The position numbers and the translations under genes were made by a program. A DNA stretch of 45,453 nucleotides from Discostella pseudostelligera (lineage: Eukaryota; Bacillariophyta; Thalassiosirophyceae; Thalassiosirales; Thalassiosiraceae): NCBI GenBank assembly GCA_036940085.1, contig JALLBK010000185.1, positions 1 to 45,453 of the forward strand, given 5' to 3'. Positions 10,340 to 20,771 of this stretch are shown here, piece by piece. Numbering within the stretch: position 1 is the stretch's first letter; each line of letters opens with the position of its first letter. The notes under the pieces are model-generated. The model had not been told where the DNA came from. It ran no database searches and saw nothing but the letters and a program-made list of their open reading frames with translations.

Positions 10340-10959
10340 TTTAAAGGTTGATGGCTATGGATTCAATGGAGAAGATGATGCAAATGCTTGATATTTGATC
10401 TTATTATTTGTGGCAGCATAGGCATAGCAAAAGAACAACAACAACTGGTCAATGACAATGACGATGACGGGCGAGGCGAGGTGATGGATTGAATGGTGCT
10501 GGTGCACCTTGGTGCGTGCACCAACAAAGATGATGACGAACACGCACTGCCAACCAAACCAAAAGATTCGATGGACGGTTCCGCGGTGAACTTTCAATCT
10601 TCCCGCCAAAAAAGGCGTCGTCCAGACGGAGAGGCGAATCTTTGTCTCCCTCCAAAACTGGTACTGATTCCTTAACCAATGGAGGCCCTGTTCCACGTAC
10701 GCGTGGCCGGCACGCGTGGTGTTCCTCTCCGCTTCTCGAGGAGAAGGCCAGACGCATTTCGAATTCCGCGTGGAGCTTGAACAAAGATCCAAAGGATCCA
10801 GCTGGATCCAGACGGCTGTGCATGAAACGTGGAACCTGAGCTGCAAAAGTTACAACTCACCACTTGACTTTGACTTTGCATCATCCGATCCGATCCCAAT
10901 TCATCGATTGCATTCCATTCATCGTACTTCATAACATCATCATCAATACAGCGTCCAAA
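10340..10959. promoter_or_regulatory. Divergent spacer, Hsp70 / DP-repeat protein
   Basis: Holds an E2F-like TTCCCGCCAAA (10600-10610), two direct ACGCGTGG copies (10699 and 10712) in a GC-rich patch next to CCACGT, an inverted repeat CTTCTC-GAG-GAGAAG (10732-10746), and paired GGATCCAGCTGGATCC around 10795-10810. I do not see a clean heat-shock element (alternating GAA/TTC at 2-nt spacing). Confidence 0.45.
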
Positions 10960-11741
10960 ATGAAGGTTCTGTGTCTATTTACCACTTCTGCCCTCCTCTC
11001 CTTGGTAGGCATCACTTCTGCCGCCGATGATTATGTCTACGGCAAGGATCCAAAAATGGATGCTGAATACGACATCTCCTTAGGTATGGCCGGCATTCAA
11101 CAGGCGGCGAAAGATCCGAAGTTGCTCGCACAATTATTTCAGGATATGCAGGTGAGTGTTAGTGATTGGATGTTGGCATGTGGGCATGCACAGGTATTCG
11201 GCGTGGAATGTCTATCATTGAATTGCCTCGAGAAATGTTTTCTCGATGAATTCATGCGTCAGTACGAGCTTGATCAGACTATCTAACTTCGACTCGTCTA
11301 TGCATTCACCAGGACCCTCAACTAATGGCCGAAGCAAAGAAAATGATGGAAAGTCCAGAGTGGAAAAAGAAAATGAAGGATCTTGCCAACGACAAATCCT
11401 TCAAATCTGGTGTAGAGAACGTCAAAAAAACAATGGAGGATCCCAACGAGGCTGCCAAAATACAAGCCAAGATGGAACACATGATGAAAGTTGGTCAGGG
11501 CGCATTGAATGCCGAAGCCAAGGATACCATGGCTAGTGCCATGGAGGCTATGGCCGACCCTACTGTCATGGCCGAGGCGGCACGCATGATGAAGGATCCA
11601 CAATTTCAAGAACAATTGGCACGTATGTCGAAAGACCCTAGTTTTAAGAAGTATGTGAATGCGATGCAAGATATGATGCAAGATCCGGCGACGAAGGCGC
11701 AGATGGAGCGTATTTCAGATTCATTCCGATCGGCTTTGTAA
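10960..11741 (+). CDS. Secretory DP-repeat (STI1-like) protein
   Basis: 206 aa from exons 10960-11151 and 11313-11741 (phase-0 intron, GTGAGT donor, CACCAG acceptor). Residues 1-20 form a clear signal peptide (MKVLCLFTTSALLSLVGITSA). The rest is helical and Met/Lys/Asp-rich, built from repeats carrying a DP dipeptide about every 14-25 residues (KDPKLLAQLF, QDPQLMAEAKK, EDPNEAAKI, ADPTVMAEAARMM, KDPQFQEQLARM, KDPSFKKYVNAM, QDPATKAQMERI). This is the pattern of STI1/Hop-type DP domains, which act as helical client or chaperone cradles. There is no KDEL and no plastid ANAF/ASAF motif, so it is probably ER-lumenal or secreted. It sits back to back with Hsp70, hinting at co-expression, although the predicted compartments differ. 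Confidence 0.8.
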
Positions 11742-12115
11742 ATTTAGAGATGGATTGGTAGTATATAGAGAATGATGAATGGAAGCTGGAACCACGTGAA
11801 CCGTGGGCTGATTCAATGCGGAGCAATTAGGGTTCAGTGCTGGAGACTGATTTATGTGATGTATTAGTGACACTGAAAAGCTGCGGTGAGGCTCTTATTT
11901 CTGTGGTAGTCATTCAAACGCAAATCGTTGCGTCCTCTAGATCGGTCAGTTGCGCAAGCGTCAATCTTATCCTCTGAATTACATAGTCAATGTAAATGTA
12001 GCATGGACATAATGATCGTTCTACATATTTTTGTCGTCCGTGGATGCAGTAATATACAACATGGTTAGCTATTTTACAAGTGTTATATACTAGATGACCT
12101 CGAGCACCGCCGCAA
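11742..12115. other. Convergent spacer
   Basis: The 3' regions of the DP-repeat gene and the 654-aa gene meet here. It contains a small hairpin CCACG-TGAAC-CGTGG near 11791 and AT-rich stretches. I see no gene. Confidence 0.4.
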
Positions 12116-14080
12116 CTAATCAAAATCGTCATCATCGTCGTCTGAATCATCGTCTTCAATTTCTTTTGCAATCTGATTTCCAATATACTGCTCAAACATC
12201 GGCGTGAATGTGAGACGATTCCCCTTATTCCAATTTTCCAACTGAGAGACAATATCGGGAAGGACCCAATCCTTCCCATTTCGCAAATATATACTCTGAC
12301 GTGCCTCCTTATTACTCAGCCCGCTTAAAATGGTGAAAGATTCAGAGTCATCGTCTTTCTCAGACACTTCATCAAGGTTGTTGTTCGATGCATAAGACAC
12401 CCTTTGAACTTTGTCACCTGTAACCATTCCCATCGTATCTGCCATTATCGGAGAATCAGAAGGGGTGAAACCTGTGGCAGATGATGTGGTGAAAGCGTCG
12501 AATTCTGCGTTGTCTGCATCGTCCTCGTCACTCGAATCACTGTCATAATCAAACTCATCTCCAAACTCAGAGTCCGAGTCGTCTTTATCATCATCATAAT
12601 CATAATCTTGTTCATGACTTAACGACAATTGCCACAACATCTCGGATATCTTCTCCACTCGTTTCTTACGACCTTTCAGTATTTCTTCGAGAGCTACTTC
12701 TAACAACGTAGTCAATTCCATGACATGGGGGTCTGATTCAACAGCTTCCATAAACTTGGTATCAACGGTGTACCTTTGTACAATCTCTAAAGCTTTCAAG
12801 GTATGAGCTTCTCCAAGCAAACTTATCACGTCAATATCATTACTTTTGTGTCCAAATATTCCTTGCCATGAACGCAGTAGACTCATAACTTCTTCTACTT
12901 GTTTCGATTTCAATAACAATAGCACTGGTTCCGCCAATACGTCCTCGGCAAGTTGCACAAGCTCCTCTTCGGTGTGAATTTGGAATGAAGAACGAGCGTC
13001 GGCTAAGAGTTCCATAAGCTGAAGTGTCAACGTTCGGGGTTTGTTAATATCTTCCCTGGGTGTACGAAGGTCACTATTCGCATCCTGGTCGGAAGGCAAC
13101 TGCACCGAATTTAACGACCTGGGAGACGACGTCAGCACGATCCCCACAGCTAATCGTTGATACATAGGTCGATGCAATGACAATCCCAACTCCTCCGCTC
13201 GACGTGATAGTTGCAAGGCTCGTCTCACAGTCTTGGCGGAGTACAACTGTGGTGATTGATCCGTGTTGTCTTCTGTCCCCATTTCCAACAAGGCGGAGTT
13301 TAAAGGAGGAAGGCTCAGCTCCGCCATTCTTAAAAACACATGATGCAATAGACTCATGGATTTCACCGCCAGGCGTAACGACTCGGCCAATGCCTTGTTC
13401 GCCCCCCCTCTCCCCATTATTTGTTGATCCTGATGTTCGTCCGCCGCAGTATTATTTTGCAATGATTGTACAATCTCCAAATGTTTCTCTAGCTCCAACG
13501 AATTAACCAAGATCATAAAATAATTCGTCATGGCCACAACTTCCTCGCTCGTTGTGGCAGTCGTATTGTTACGAAGTAGGGCCTTCGACTGGTTACATAA
13601 TTGATGAAAGAGTTCATGTGCTCGTTGTAAATCCAATATCAATTGATCATTATCTTTTGCGATGTGGCTTTTCTGGGGTTGGGATGGGGATGATAGTACA
13701 TCAGAAGGTATCGCCGTTGGTACTAATTTAATCTTCGCAGCCGATGATGTTGTTGTTGAAGTAGAAGTGATGGGACCTCCTGCCGTCGAGCATTTGGTAG
13801 GAGATGAAGCCGCCGGATCATTGTCTTGAATTACAATTTCATCTGTCGAGAACGAACGGTGATGAGAGTGGCCCTTGGAAAGAGGCAATGTTGTTGGCGC
13901 AGGTTTGTTTGTGTAGCGCCTCACGCCTACTATGACATCATCTGTATTGGTGGCTGCTTCCTTCATGGAACTACGGAGAAAGGTGCGCTGGAGACAGCCT
14001 CCACCGCGAGCATGGAAGGTGCGTCTTGCCACTAAATTTTGGCACAGATTGCGCCACGGCATCGTCTGAACAACAATCAT
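12116..14080 (-). CDS. Probable mitochondrial protein of unknown function
   Basis: Single-exon frame of 654 aa (or 648 from the second ATG at 14062, MPWRNLCQNLVARRTFHARGG). The N-terminus is Arg-rich, lacks acids and can form an amphipathic helix, as in a mitochondrial presequence. The middle (about 150-460) is predominantly helical, with stretches such as AKTVRRALQLSRRAEELG and LAEDVLAEPVLLLLKSKQ that look like degenerate TPR/PPR-type helical repeats, without a clear consensus. The C-terminal third is very acidic (Asp/Ser runs), then a short ordered segment (YLRNGKDWVLPDIVSQLENW), ending in poly-Asp. I do not recognise the family. It shares a 352-bp divergent promoter region with the PRMT3-like gene. 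Confidence 0.75.
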   Translation of the reverse strand: MIVVQTMPWRNLCQNLVARRTFHARGGGCLQRTFLRSSMKEAATNTDDVIVGVRRYTNKPAPTTLPLSKGHSHHRSFSTDEIVIQDNDPAASSPTKCSTAGGPITSTSTTTSSAAKIKLVPTAIPSDVLSSPSQPQKSHIAKDNDQLILDLQRAHELFHQLCNQSKALLRNNTTATTSEEVVAMTNYFMILVNSLELEKHLEIVQSLQNNTAADEHQDQQIMGRGGANKALAESLRLAVKSMSLLHHVFLRMAELSLPPLNSALLEMGTEDNTDQSPQLYSAKTVRRALQLSRRAEELGLSLHRPMYQRLAVGIVLTSSPRSLNSVQLPSDQDANSDLRTPREDINKPRTLTLQLMELLADARSSFQIHTEEELVQLAEDVLAEPVLLLLKSKQVEEVMSLLRSWQGIFGHKSNDIDVISLLGEAHTLKALEIVQRYTVDTKFMEAVESDPHVMELTTLLEVALEEILKGRKKRVEKISEMLWQLSLSHEQDYDYDDDKDDSDSEFGDEFDYDSDSSDEDDADNAEFDAFTTSSATGFTPSDSPIMADTMGMVTGDKVQRVSYASNNNLDEVSEKDDDSESFTILSGLSNKEARQSIYLRNGKDWVLPDIVSQLENWNKGNRLTFTPMFEQYIGNQIAKEIEDDDSDDDDDDFD

Positions 14081-14432
14081 CGCTGGACAAATGACGAAAT
14101 AATGAATTATTGTTCGATACCAATACTGCAGCTTCCCTTTAGCTTTAGCACCACTGCGAGGAATCTATTGGCCTCTTGCTTCATTATTGTTTTTGTTTGC
14201 CCGCGGCCGGCGGCCGGGCGGTACTGTTAATATTTTCCCGCCAAAACATTAACCACGTGATGAACATGGAAGTCTGTCCGTCGATTTTCCGCCAAATTCA
14301 GAAATGCCACGTGTAACATCCATCCTTGCCGCCACACAATCCGATGCATGCACTTCACCTCCACCTCCGCTCCACCACAACACCCAACACCAATACCAAC
14401 ATTAAATCAACCAACCCATCATCGTAAACATC
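14081..14432. promoter_or_regulatory. Divergent spacer with two E2F-like + G-box modules
   Basis: TTTTCCCGCCAAAA (14233-14246) is followed by CACGTG at 14254. ATTTTCCGCCAAA (14284-14296) is followed by CACGTG at 14308. The two composite modules are in the same orientation, about 52-54 bp apart. A GC-rich patch CGGCCGGCGGCCGGGCGG lies near 14203-14220. Confidence 0.55.
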
Positions 14433-16316
14433 ATGGCATCCTCAAGAACGAGCGGCAACGATTCTTGGTCATCCTCAGACGATGAAGATGACGACAGCGA
14501 CGAGGACATCGACGTCGGCGATGACGACGACGGTCTTGATGATCGCTTCACATTTTTCTCCATATGCAGCTTCTCCCATGTCAATCCAACCTCCTCGCCC
14601 ACCTTCGACACGCTTGCATCGGCACTGCAATACGATATCACTCACTATGGCTTTGATTTATTAAGTCATTTAGTTCCATCGATAGAAGAGGATGATTTCT
14701 TTGAGAGCACAATTGTCATGGTGAACATGTGTCGTCAGTTTGTAAAGAATAACGAGATGAATGGTATGAATCCAATGGAATTGGGCAATGAGTTGAATTC
14801 ACTTTTGAAGAATCATCGTGGGAACGAAGAGGATAATGTTGCGTATTTCAAACCTGTATTAGAAGATGATGCAATGCTCATGTGCATTGATGAGATACGA
14901 GAATTGAAAAGTATAAAGGAAGGGGAAACACAACAAAATGATGGGTCCTACCGTCAAGTAATCAAAGCGGATGAATCCAATTCGGAAATCAGTGAATCTG
15001 AAATAATTCAGAGGTTGCAATCTCATGTGAAACTCTTGGAGGAGGAATTAAAGCGTGCCAAATCTTACATCGCTTCACTTGCAAATGATGATGATGGGAG
15101 CGTATCTGACGATAGTGTAGGTAGTGGTGGGGACAAATTGCAGGTGAACAGGTCTAGCAAGGCGAAGAAATCGATCGACAATGATACATACTACTTCACA
15201 TCCTATTCCAATACCTCAATTCATGAAACTATGCTTCGTGATACCGTGCGAACTGCAGCCTATGAGGAAGCCATACTCTCCAACGCAGAGTCACTCTTTC
15301 GGGGTAAAACTGTGTTGGACATTGGTTGCGGCACGGGCGTCTTATCTTTATTTTGCGCCAAGGCAGGAGCCAAAAAGGTAATCGCTGTAGATAATAGTGA
15401 TATCCTCAATCAGGCGAAAGAAATTGTGAAGCTGAATGGTTACGATCATGTTGTGACATGTGTACGAGGGAAGATTGAAACTCTACTCTCGGAGGGTGGC
15501 CTGCCATTGACCAATGGTGAGACAATTGACATACTCGTGAGCGAGTGGATGGGATATGCACTCTTCTTCGAGACGATGCTTCCCTCGGTTATGGCTGCTC
15601 GTGATGCACTTATGACGCCTGTCACAGGCACCATGTACCCGAATGTTAGCAAAATTTTCATCGAGGGTGTCAATGATTCCGAACGATTGAATTATTGGGA
15701 CAATGTCCACTCTTTGAAAATGTCACCCATGAAATCGCGTATGGTTAACGAACTACTGCATGAGGCATGGGTTGAGGTAGTAGATGACAAGAATGTTATT
15801 ACCAATCGTGGGATGCTGATTGAACATAATTTGAATACTTGCACCGATGACGAGTTAGATTTCGAGGCACCGTTTGAGTTGCATCTTCGCGATGAGAAGT
15901 TTACGGTATCCCACAATGTACAGGTGCACCAACTTGTGATCTCCTTCGATATTGATTTTGCCGTCCCAGGTACAAATGCGGTTCACTTTAGCACTGGGTG
16001 TCAAACGACCTCAACTCACTGGAAGCAAACGGTAAGTGTGAATTGTCTGCAATTGGCGACAACATACCATTCCTGCATTATCTTATTTCTTTGATGTTCG
16101 TACGTTCTGCTTTAGGTACTTTGGTTTGATCCAATGCACAATTGCCCTGTGTTGGGAAGTGACACTGTGATGAGAGGCGTATTTCGTATGGAGCGGAACA
16201 AAGAGAATCATAGAGCAATAGACATGGCAGTGAAGTGGGAGACTGGAAACACTAGTAATGATGGTAGTTGGGTACGAAAAATGGATGGTGTGTTGAGAAG
16301 AAGTCTTATTGCATGA
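14433..16316 (+). CDS. PRMT3: Protein arginine methyltransferase, PRMT3-like (two exons)
   Basis: SAM-dependent protein arginine N-methyltransferase, 599 aa. Exons 14433-16031 and 16116-16316 (phase 0, GTAAGT donor, TTTAG acceptor). It begins with an acidic Ser/Asp tract, then at about 40-80 a region aligning with the PRMT3 N-terminal domain (ending ITHYGFDLLSHL). The catalytic core has motif I VLDIGCGTGVLSLFCAKAGA (about 294-313), the double-E loop SEWMGYALFFETML (about 369-382) and the THW loop TSTHWKQT (about 526-533). In PRMT3 the N-terminal domain is a C2H2 zinc finger binding ribosomal protein S2. Here only one Cys (SICSFSH) remains, so zinc binding is doubtful. A coiled-coil-like helix (IIQRLQSHVKLLEEELKRA) links the two parts. 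Confidence 0.92.
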
Positions 16317-16436
16317 AGGAAAGGAGTGGAATTTGAGTGGAATTTGATTGCTCGTCCCAACCCACTTGGGCACAAATCTTGTGCACATCGAGCCAGGACC
16401 GTGCATGAAACAATACCGATCGGCTTGTGTCCAGTA

Positions 16437-17987
16437 CTACATTATTTTATTGGTTAATTTCGACATGAGCTGAAATATTAAATCCCCACCAATACGCAAT
16501 GCGGCGTAGTCCATGTACACGATCTTTAATGCGGCTACATTCCTTCGATTCCGTGCCCCCACAAAGCACCCACGGAGAATTTCGAATCGTCGAGATTGTG
16601 AATGTGGTTGTTGATTATCAATGTCATCACCAGAATTGAATTTGCGCTCCCATAGTTGAAATGTGGAAACATACTCATCGAATCGAGTGCTAAATTTCTC
16701 TCGTTTGGCGCATCGGGCACTACTTCCGCTGTGGACTGACTTTGCTGCCAAGAGGATCGATACATCGTTTTCGACGCCACCAACGGCAATGCGACGTTCG
16801 AATACCTTTTGCTCAATCTTTCTAAGCAAAGCGAAGATGTTGCCATATTGTGTTTGCTTCGGCGATGATGATGAAACGTTGCATCGGTACATCACATTCA
16901 TAAACATTGGAAATGTCATCTCGAGATATTTACCCTCCTTGTGCCCATGGTATTGCAAGATGACATTCTCTTCCTTGAGCGCCGTCTCTCTTACAATAGT
17001 TTCTAGCTGAGCAACATTTTCTAGGATGCCTTCCTGTATGAGCACTTGATCCACTCCCAAATCCAGTAATTGAGGAACGGATATGACACCCCCGTCTTGT
17101 TCTGTTCCTTCCCGGCCTTCCAAGTTAGATTCTAACGAGTGTTCCAAAAGCAAGGCCTCATCCATGAGAGTATCCCAAACTCTACGAGCAAACTCTAGAA
17201 CATTTGTTGCTCCCCCATCATCATCATCATCATCTCCATTTACGATACAATCCCAATCATGACAAAGTTCACGCGCCCTATTCATTTCTCCCCTCCGCTC
17301 TGCACGAACTTCTTCGATAACATTGTGCAAATGTCGATAAATCCTTCGTCCAGCCAATCGTATCGGTATGTAATCTTCAAATAGTATTGTAAAAGCACGA
17401 AGAACATCGGGTTCTAATGCCGCTGCTTGCACACCGGAATAGATTGTTCGGTAGCGTATCCCCTCTTCTCGGGAACGTCGACGCGGTTGTGATGGTTTGC
17501 TATGTTGTTCAGTATTGTAATGTAGATACAGAGTTGAGGTGGTTGTCAACGATTGAATATCTTGTTCCGTGTAGGATAAAAATTGGGAGATTAAGCCCAT
17601 GAATTCCGATTCGATGGGTGTTCTGCAATCTTCGTCGTATTTGCTACTACTGAAAGTGAGTGACACTGGAAGATTTCTATTTTCAGGATCATCATCGCCA
17701 TTCATCGGCGGCATGCTATTTTCTTCCTTTAATTGAAGTGCCAATTTTCTCATTTTCATCATTCGAGCAGAGTCCGATATTGACGAGGACGTGGCGGAAG
17801 AAAGTGTCGGCGTACTATTGCGGAGCGGCGGTGTATGTTGACGACGAAGAGGGTCGCGACGGAGTGGCCCAGGATAGCGATGTCGGCCACGACCGCCATG
17901 ATGTTGTCCCACCAGTAAAGCAGAAACTGGGTCGCTGCCACAGCCATGGCAATACAGTATCAATATGAAAGCCAGTGACCATGCCAT
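16437..17987 (-). CDS. Unknown protein with N-terminal signal sequence
   Basis: Single-exon frame of 516 aa from the ATG at 17987. Residues 1-25 (MAWSLAFILILYCHGCGSDPVSA) form a hydrophobic signal peptide, followed by an Arg/His/Pro-rich segment (HHGGRGRHRYPGPLRR) that could be a plastid transit region, although no clear Phe cleavage motif is visible. The body is mixed helical, with conserved-looking blocks YIPIRLAGRRIYRHLHNVIEEVRAERR, broken by a poly-Asp insert near the middle, and a C-terminal KIVYMDYAALRIGGDLIFQLM. I do not recognise the family. It is convergent with the PRMT3-like gene, 120 nt between stops. Frame length, codon continuity and the signal sequence support a real gene. Confidence 0.7.
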   Translation of the reverse strand: MAWSLAFILILYCHGCGSDPVSALLVGQHHGGRGRHRYPGPLRRDPLRRQHTPPLRNSTPTLSSATSSSISDSARMMKMRKLALQLKEENSMPPMNGDDDPENRNLPVSLTFSSSKYDEDCRTPIESEFMGLISQFLSYTEQDIQSLTTTSTLYLHYNTEQHSKPSQPRRRSREEGIRYRTIYSGVQAAALEPDVLRAFTILFEDYIPIRLAGRRIYRHLHNVIEEVRAERRGEMNRARELCHDWDCIVNGDDDDDDGGATNVLEFARRVWDTLMDEALLLEHSLESNLEGREGTEQDGGVISVPQLLDLGVDQVLIQEGILENVAQLETIVRETALKEENVILQYHGHKEGKYLEMTFPMFMNVMYRCNVSSSSPKQTQYGNIFALLRKIEQKVFERRIAVGGVENDVSILLAAKSVHSGSSARCAKREKFSTRFDEYVSTFQLWERKFNSGDDIDNQQPHSQSRRFEILRGCFVGARNRRNVAALKIVYMDYAALRIGGDLIFQLMSKLTNKIM

Positions 17988-18497
17988 AGCTTCCGTTCCG
18001 TCAGAGATGCCTGACGAATGACGATGATTCAATTAGTATCGGTAGTGAGTGTGGAGTGGTGGTGATGATGATGAGCATAATAATAATATGGTAGATATCG
18101 GCTCCGTCGGCATCGTCATCGTCATCGTCATCGAGCGCGAGGTTCTCGTCATCGCCTCGTCTTCCCGCCATTTCCTTCACCCAAACTGAGAAGCGAGAAC
18201 GCACGGATAATTTGAATTCCACGGAGTCCTATGCAAATAATAGTGATTTCTCATTTTAAAAACGAGAAAGATTAAGTTCAAATTCGTACAAATTCTACAA
18301 AGTCCTATGTATATGTATAAGCATCTCATTTTGGATTTGAGAAAGAGTCCTAATACAAATTTCTACAGGCTCCTTCGTAAGCTTTCGTAAGCCACCCCGG
18401 CAAAGTTTGGCGGGAAGCCCAGCATCTATCGCCACTCCACACTCCATCGACCATGCCGACGTTGCCGCTGGTGTCGGATGGTTGAAAGTTGAAAACC
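17988..18497. promoter_or_regulatory. Divergent spacer with repeat element and E2F-like motifs
   Basis: TTCCCGCC at 18162-18169 and TTTGGCGGGAAG at 18406-18417 flank an AT-rich repeated element (18228-18375, listed separately). Confidence 0.5.
18228..18375 (-). repeat. AT-rich dispersed repeat, copy A (one full and one partial unit)
   Basis: Unit 1 runs from CCTATG (18228) to AGTCCT (18306). It contains the near-palindrome TTTCTCATTTT/AAAAACGAGAAA (18247-18269), then TTCAAATTCGTAC and ATTCTACAAAGTCCT. A second unit shares the boundary CCTATGTATATG and ends TTTCTACAGGCTCCT (about 18360-18375), with CTCATTTTGGATTTGAG inside. The same order of blocks is found on the opposite strand at 33969-34055. 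No coding capacity. Confidence 0.6.
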
Positions 18498-20725
18498 ATG
18501 ATGTCAATGAAGATTGCCACATTTCTGGCATCCTCGGCTTGTGTATTGTTTAGGTTGCAGCCTTTTGGCTCGTCGTTCTCACCACCGCCGACAGAGCGGC
18601 GGTGTTCTTCGTCTGGAACTGGAATCGCGACGAGGCTACGAGTACGACGACGGTCGTCAACTATTTTCGTTATTGGCGCCGACATTGTCTCCGACGTCGA
18701 GCCTGTGGTAGATCGGCGCCCTCATGAACAAGTGAGTTGACATAGTGGTGGATGTGCGATGTATACTCTCCCTATCTTGTTTGCACGCAACCCGCTAACA
18801 TCAAGCTGCTGGTGTATCTTGCATCTCCCCTCTCCCCCCATTATCAATTATCATTAAACAGCGCGTATCCGGACCACGCAAGGCCCGTCGTCTAAATCAT
18901 CAGTTCCAGCATCTATACCGACATTCTGATCCACGATGGGGGGATAGTGATTGGAATGATGATGACATTCTTGTACTTGATGAAATATCTGCATTTTATG
19001 ATACTATGGTATTGTCAAACAACTCTAGATATCAACAGGTCAATGCTACCATGTCGCGACGAACTGGTTTGTTAGCAATGCAATATCTTCACCAACATGG
19101 AGGGTATACACTGGATGAGATTTATCAAATGCAAACCGACTTTCCACCGTTGCTGGAGATAAATGTGGCAAGTCATCTCCGTCCTAAGATGAGATTTTTG
19201 AAGGATTGTTTGGGTGGTGAATCTCCTACTGATAACGGATTTCTCGACCCAAAGTTGAAAGCACTCTTACCAGCCAACTTCTATGGATCGCGTCTTGAGC
19301 GGACAATTGCTCCTCGTCATGCCTTTTTAGTTCATGTGGGGTTGCCATCAGGAAAAGCTCTGTGGTATGATATCTACGATGGACATATCAGCAATCGAAG
19401 TAGCGGTGGCACTACTTCGTTGCTTGAACAGTTCCTCCTCATGCATCGCAAACCAAAGCAATTTGCGGCAATGTGTAATAATTGGAGAGATTTATATGGA
19501 TCAACTTTGCTTGGTCATAACCATCAAGCAATAACATCCGATGAGATAATTGCATTTGACAAATTATTTCAACGCGGACTGTTGAGTGCTGCTCGTGATG
19601 ACAGCGACTACGTCTTCCCCGATGAGTGTAACGGAAATGACAACAACAATCAGCTTGACATTGGCAGCATCGCTCCTTCTCTTCCGCGAGCTGTCAATGT
19701 CACATCGGCACAACTCGTTCGGTACTTGATTCAGCACGGTGCCGATCCATGGAAAACGGATGTGCGAGGAGCGTCGCTCTTTCATTGGGCTGCGGGGTGC
19801 GGTAACCTCGATGGGTTGCAAGAACTCGTGAATGGTTGCAACATGTTAGGATTTGCTCCGCAGGTGAGAGGAGATCACATCATGACGGACAATAGTTTGT
19901 CAAGTCCCGGAGTGCATGCTGCTCTACTTTGGAAAGCATCTCGCGACGACGCCACACCTTTACATTGGGGGGCTGCTGGCGCTGGACCAAAAGAATTTGG
20001 TGAGCATTTTCTATTCGTATGCGTTAGATTCAAATGCATTGCAAGACGTGTCGTCGTCTCATATTAATGTATACGCATTTTCTCTTGGCTCGACATTCAA
20101 GGAAAGGGCGGGCATATTTTTGTTTGCAACTACCTCTTTGCCCTCTGCACCGAGTACAAAATGACACCAGAGCGAACGCTTGTGAATAGTCAAACGAAGG
20201 ATGGAAACACTGTCCTAATGTGGGGTGCTTGGTCACGGTCACTTGATATCGTTAAATTCCTCGTACGCAATCGCGCTGATGCAACTATAACCAACCGCAA
20301 TGGATGTAGTGTCGCTCACTGGGCTTCGAGTGGTGGTGGTGAGTGTGACTTGAACAAATAGTACCAGACTAATACGTGTCAATCTTCCTCACTCACATAT
20401 CTTTCCTCGTTCATCTCTAGACTTGTCTGTCTGCAAATATTTGCACGAAATGGCCAATGTTGATTTCACCGCTGAGAATCACGCCGGTAATACGCCCCTG
20501 AGCCATGCTGTCGCGTTTGGAAGGTACGATGTAGTTCAATGGCTGAAGGAAGAATTGAAAGTTGAAGATAGTGGAAAGTCTGCGGAAAATCTTGCAATGG
20601 ACTTTGTGGATTGGGCAGATATGGGTGTTGGTTTAATAGAAGCGGAAGAGGAGGTCGAAAGAAGACGAGTGTATGCATTATTTAATTCGTTTGAGGACTG
20701 GACAGAAGAAGAACAGGAGAGATGA
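18498..20725 (+). CDS. Ankyrin-repeat protein with an mTERF-like motif and N-terminal signal (four exons)
   Basis: 637 aa. Exons 18498-18731, 18862-19999, 20102-20338 and 20421-20725, all with GTGAG donors and frame-preserving joins. Residues 1-25 are a signal-like stretch (MKIATFLASSACVLFRL) followed by a Ser/Arg-rich region, compatible with a plastid or secretory presequence. Around 140-175 the sequence DFPPLLEINVASHLRPKMRFL resembles one mTERF repeat (proline, LL, L.PK..FL), the helical module of organellar nucleic-acid-binding factors. Ankyrin units follow: YLIQHGADPWKTD, SLFHWAAGCGNLDGLQEL, TPLHWGAAGAGPKEFGKGGH, NTVLMWGAWSRSLDIVKFL and NTPLSHAVAFGRYDVVQWL. It ends with an acidic tail. 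An organellar role is inferred. Its stop lies 46 nt from the convergent 809-aa gene. Confidence 0.8.
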
Positions 20726-20771
20726 TGTAGAATCGGAAATTTTGGCTTCATCGTTAGAAATCATTTTCCTA

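Noticed and set aside
10732..10746. Heat-shock element upstream of Hsp70
   Set aside because: CTTCTCGAGGAGAAG is an inverted repeat but lacks the alternating nGAAn units at the spacing required for HSF.
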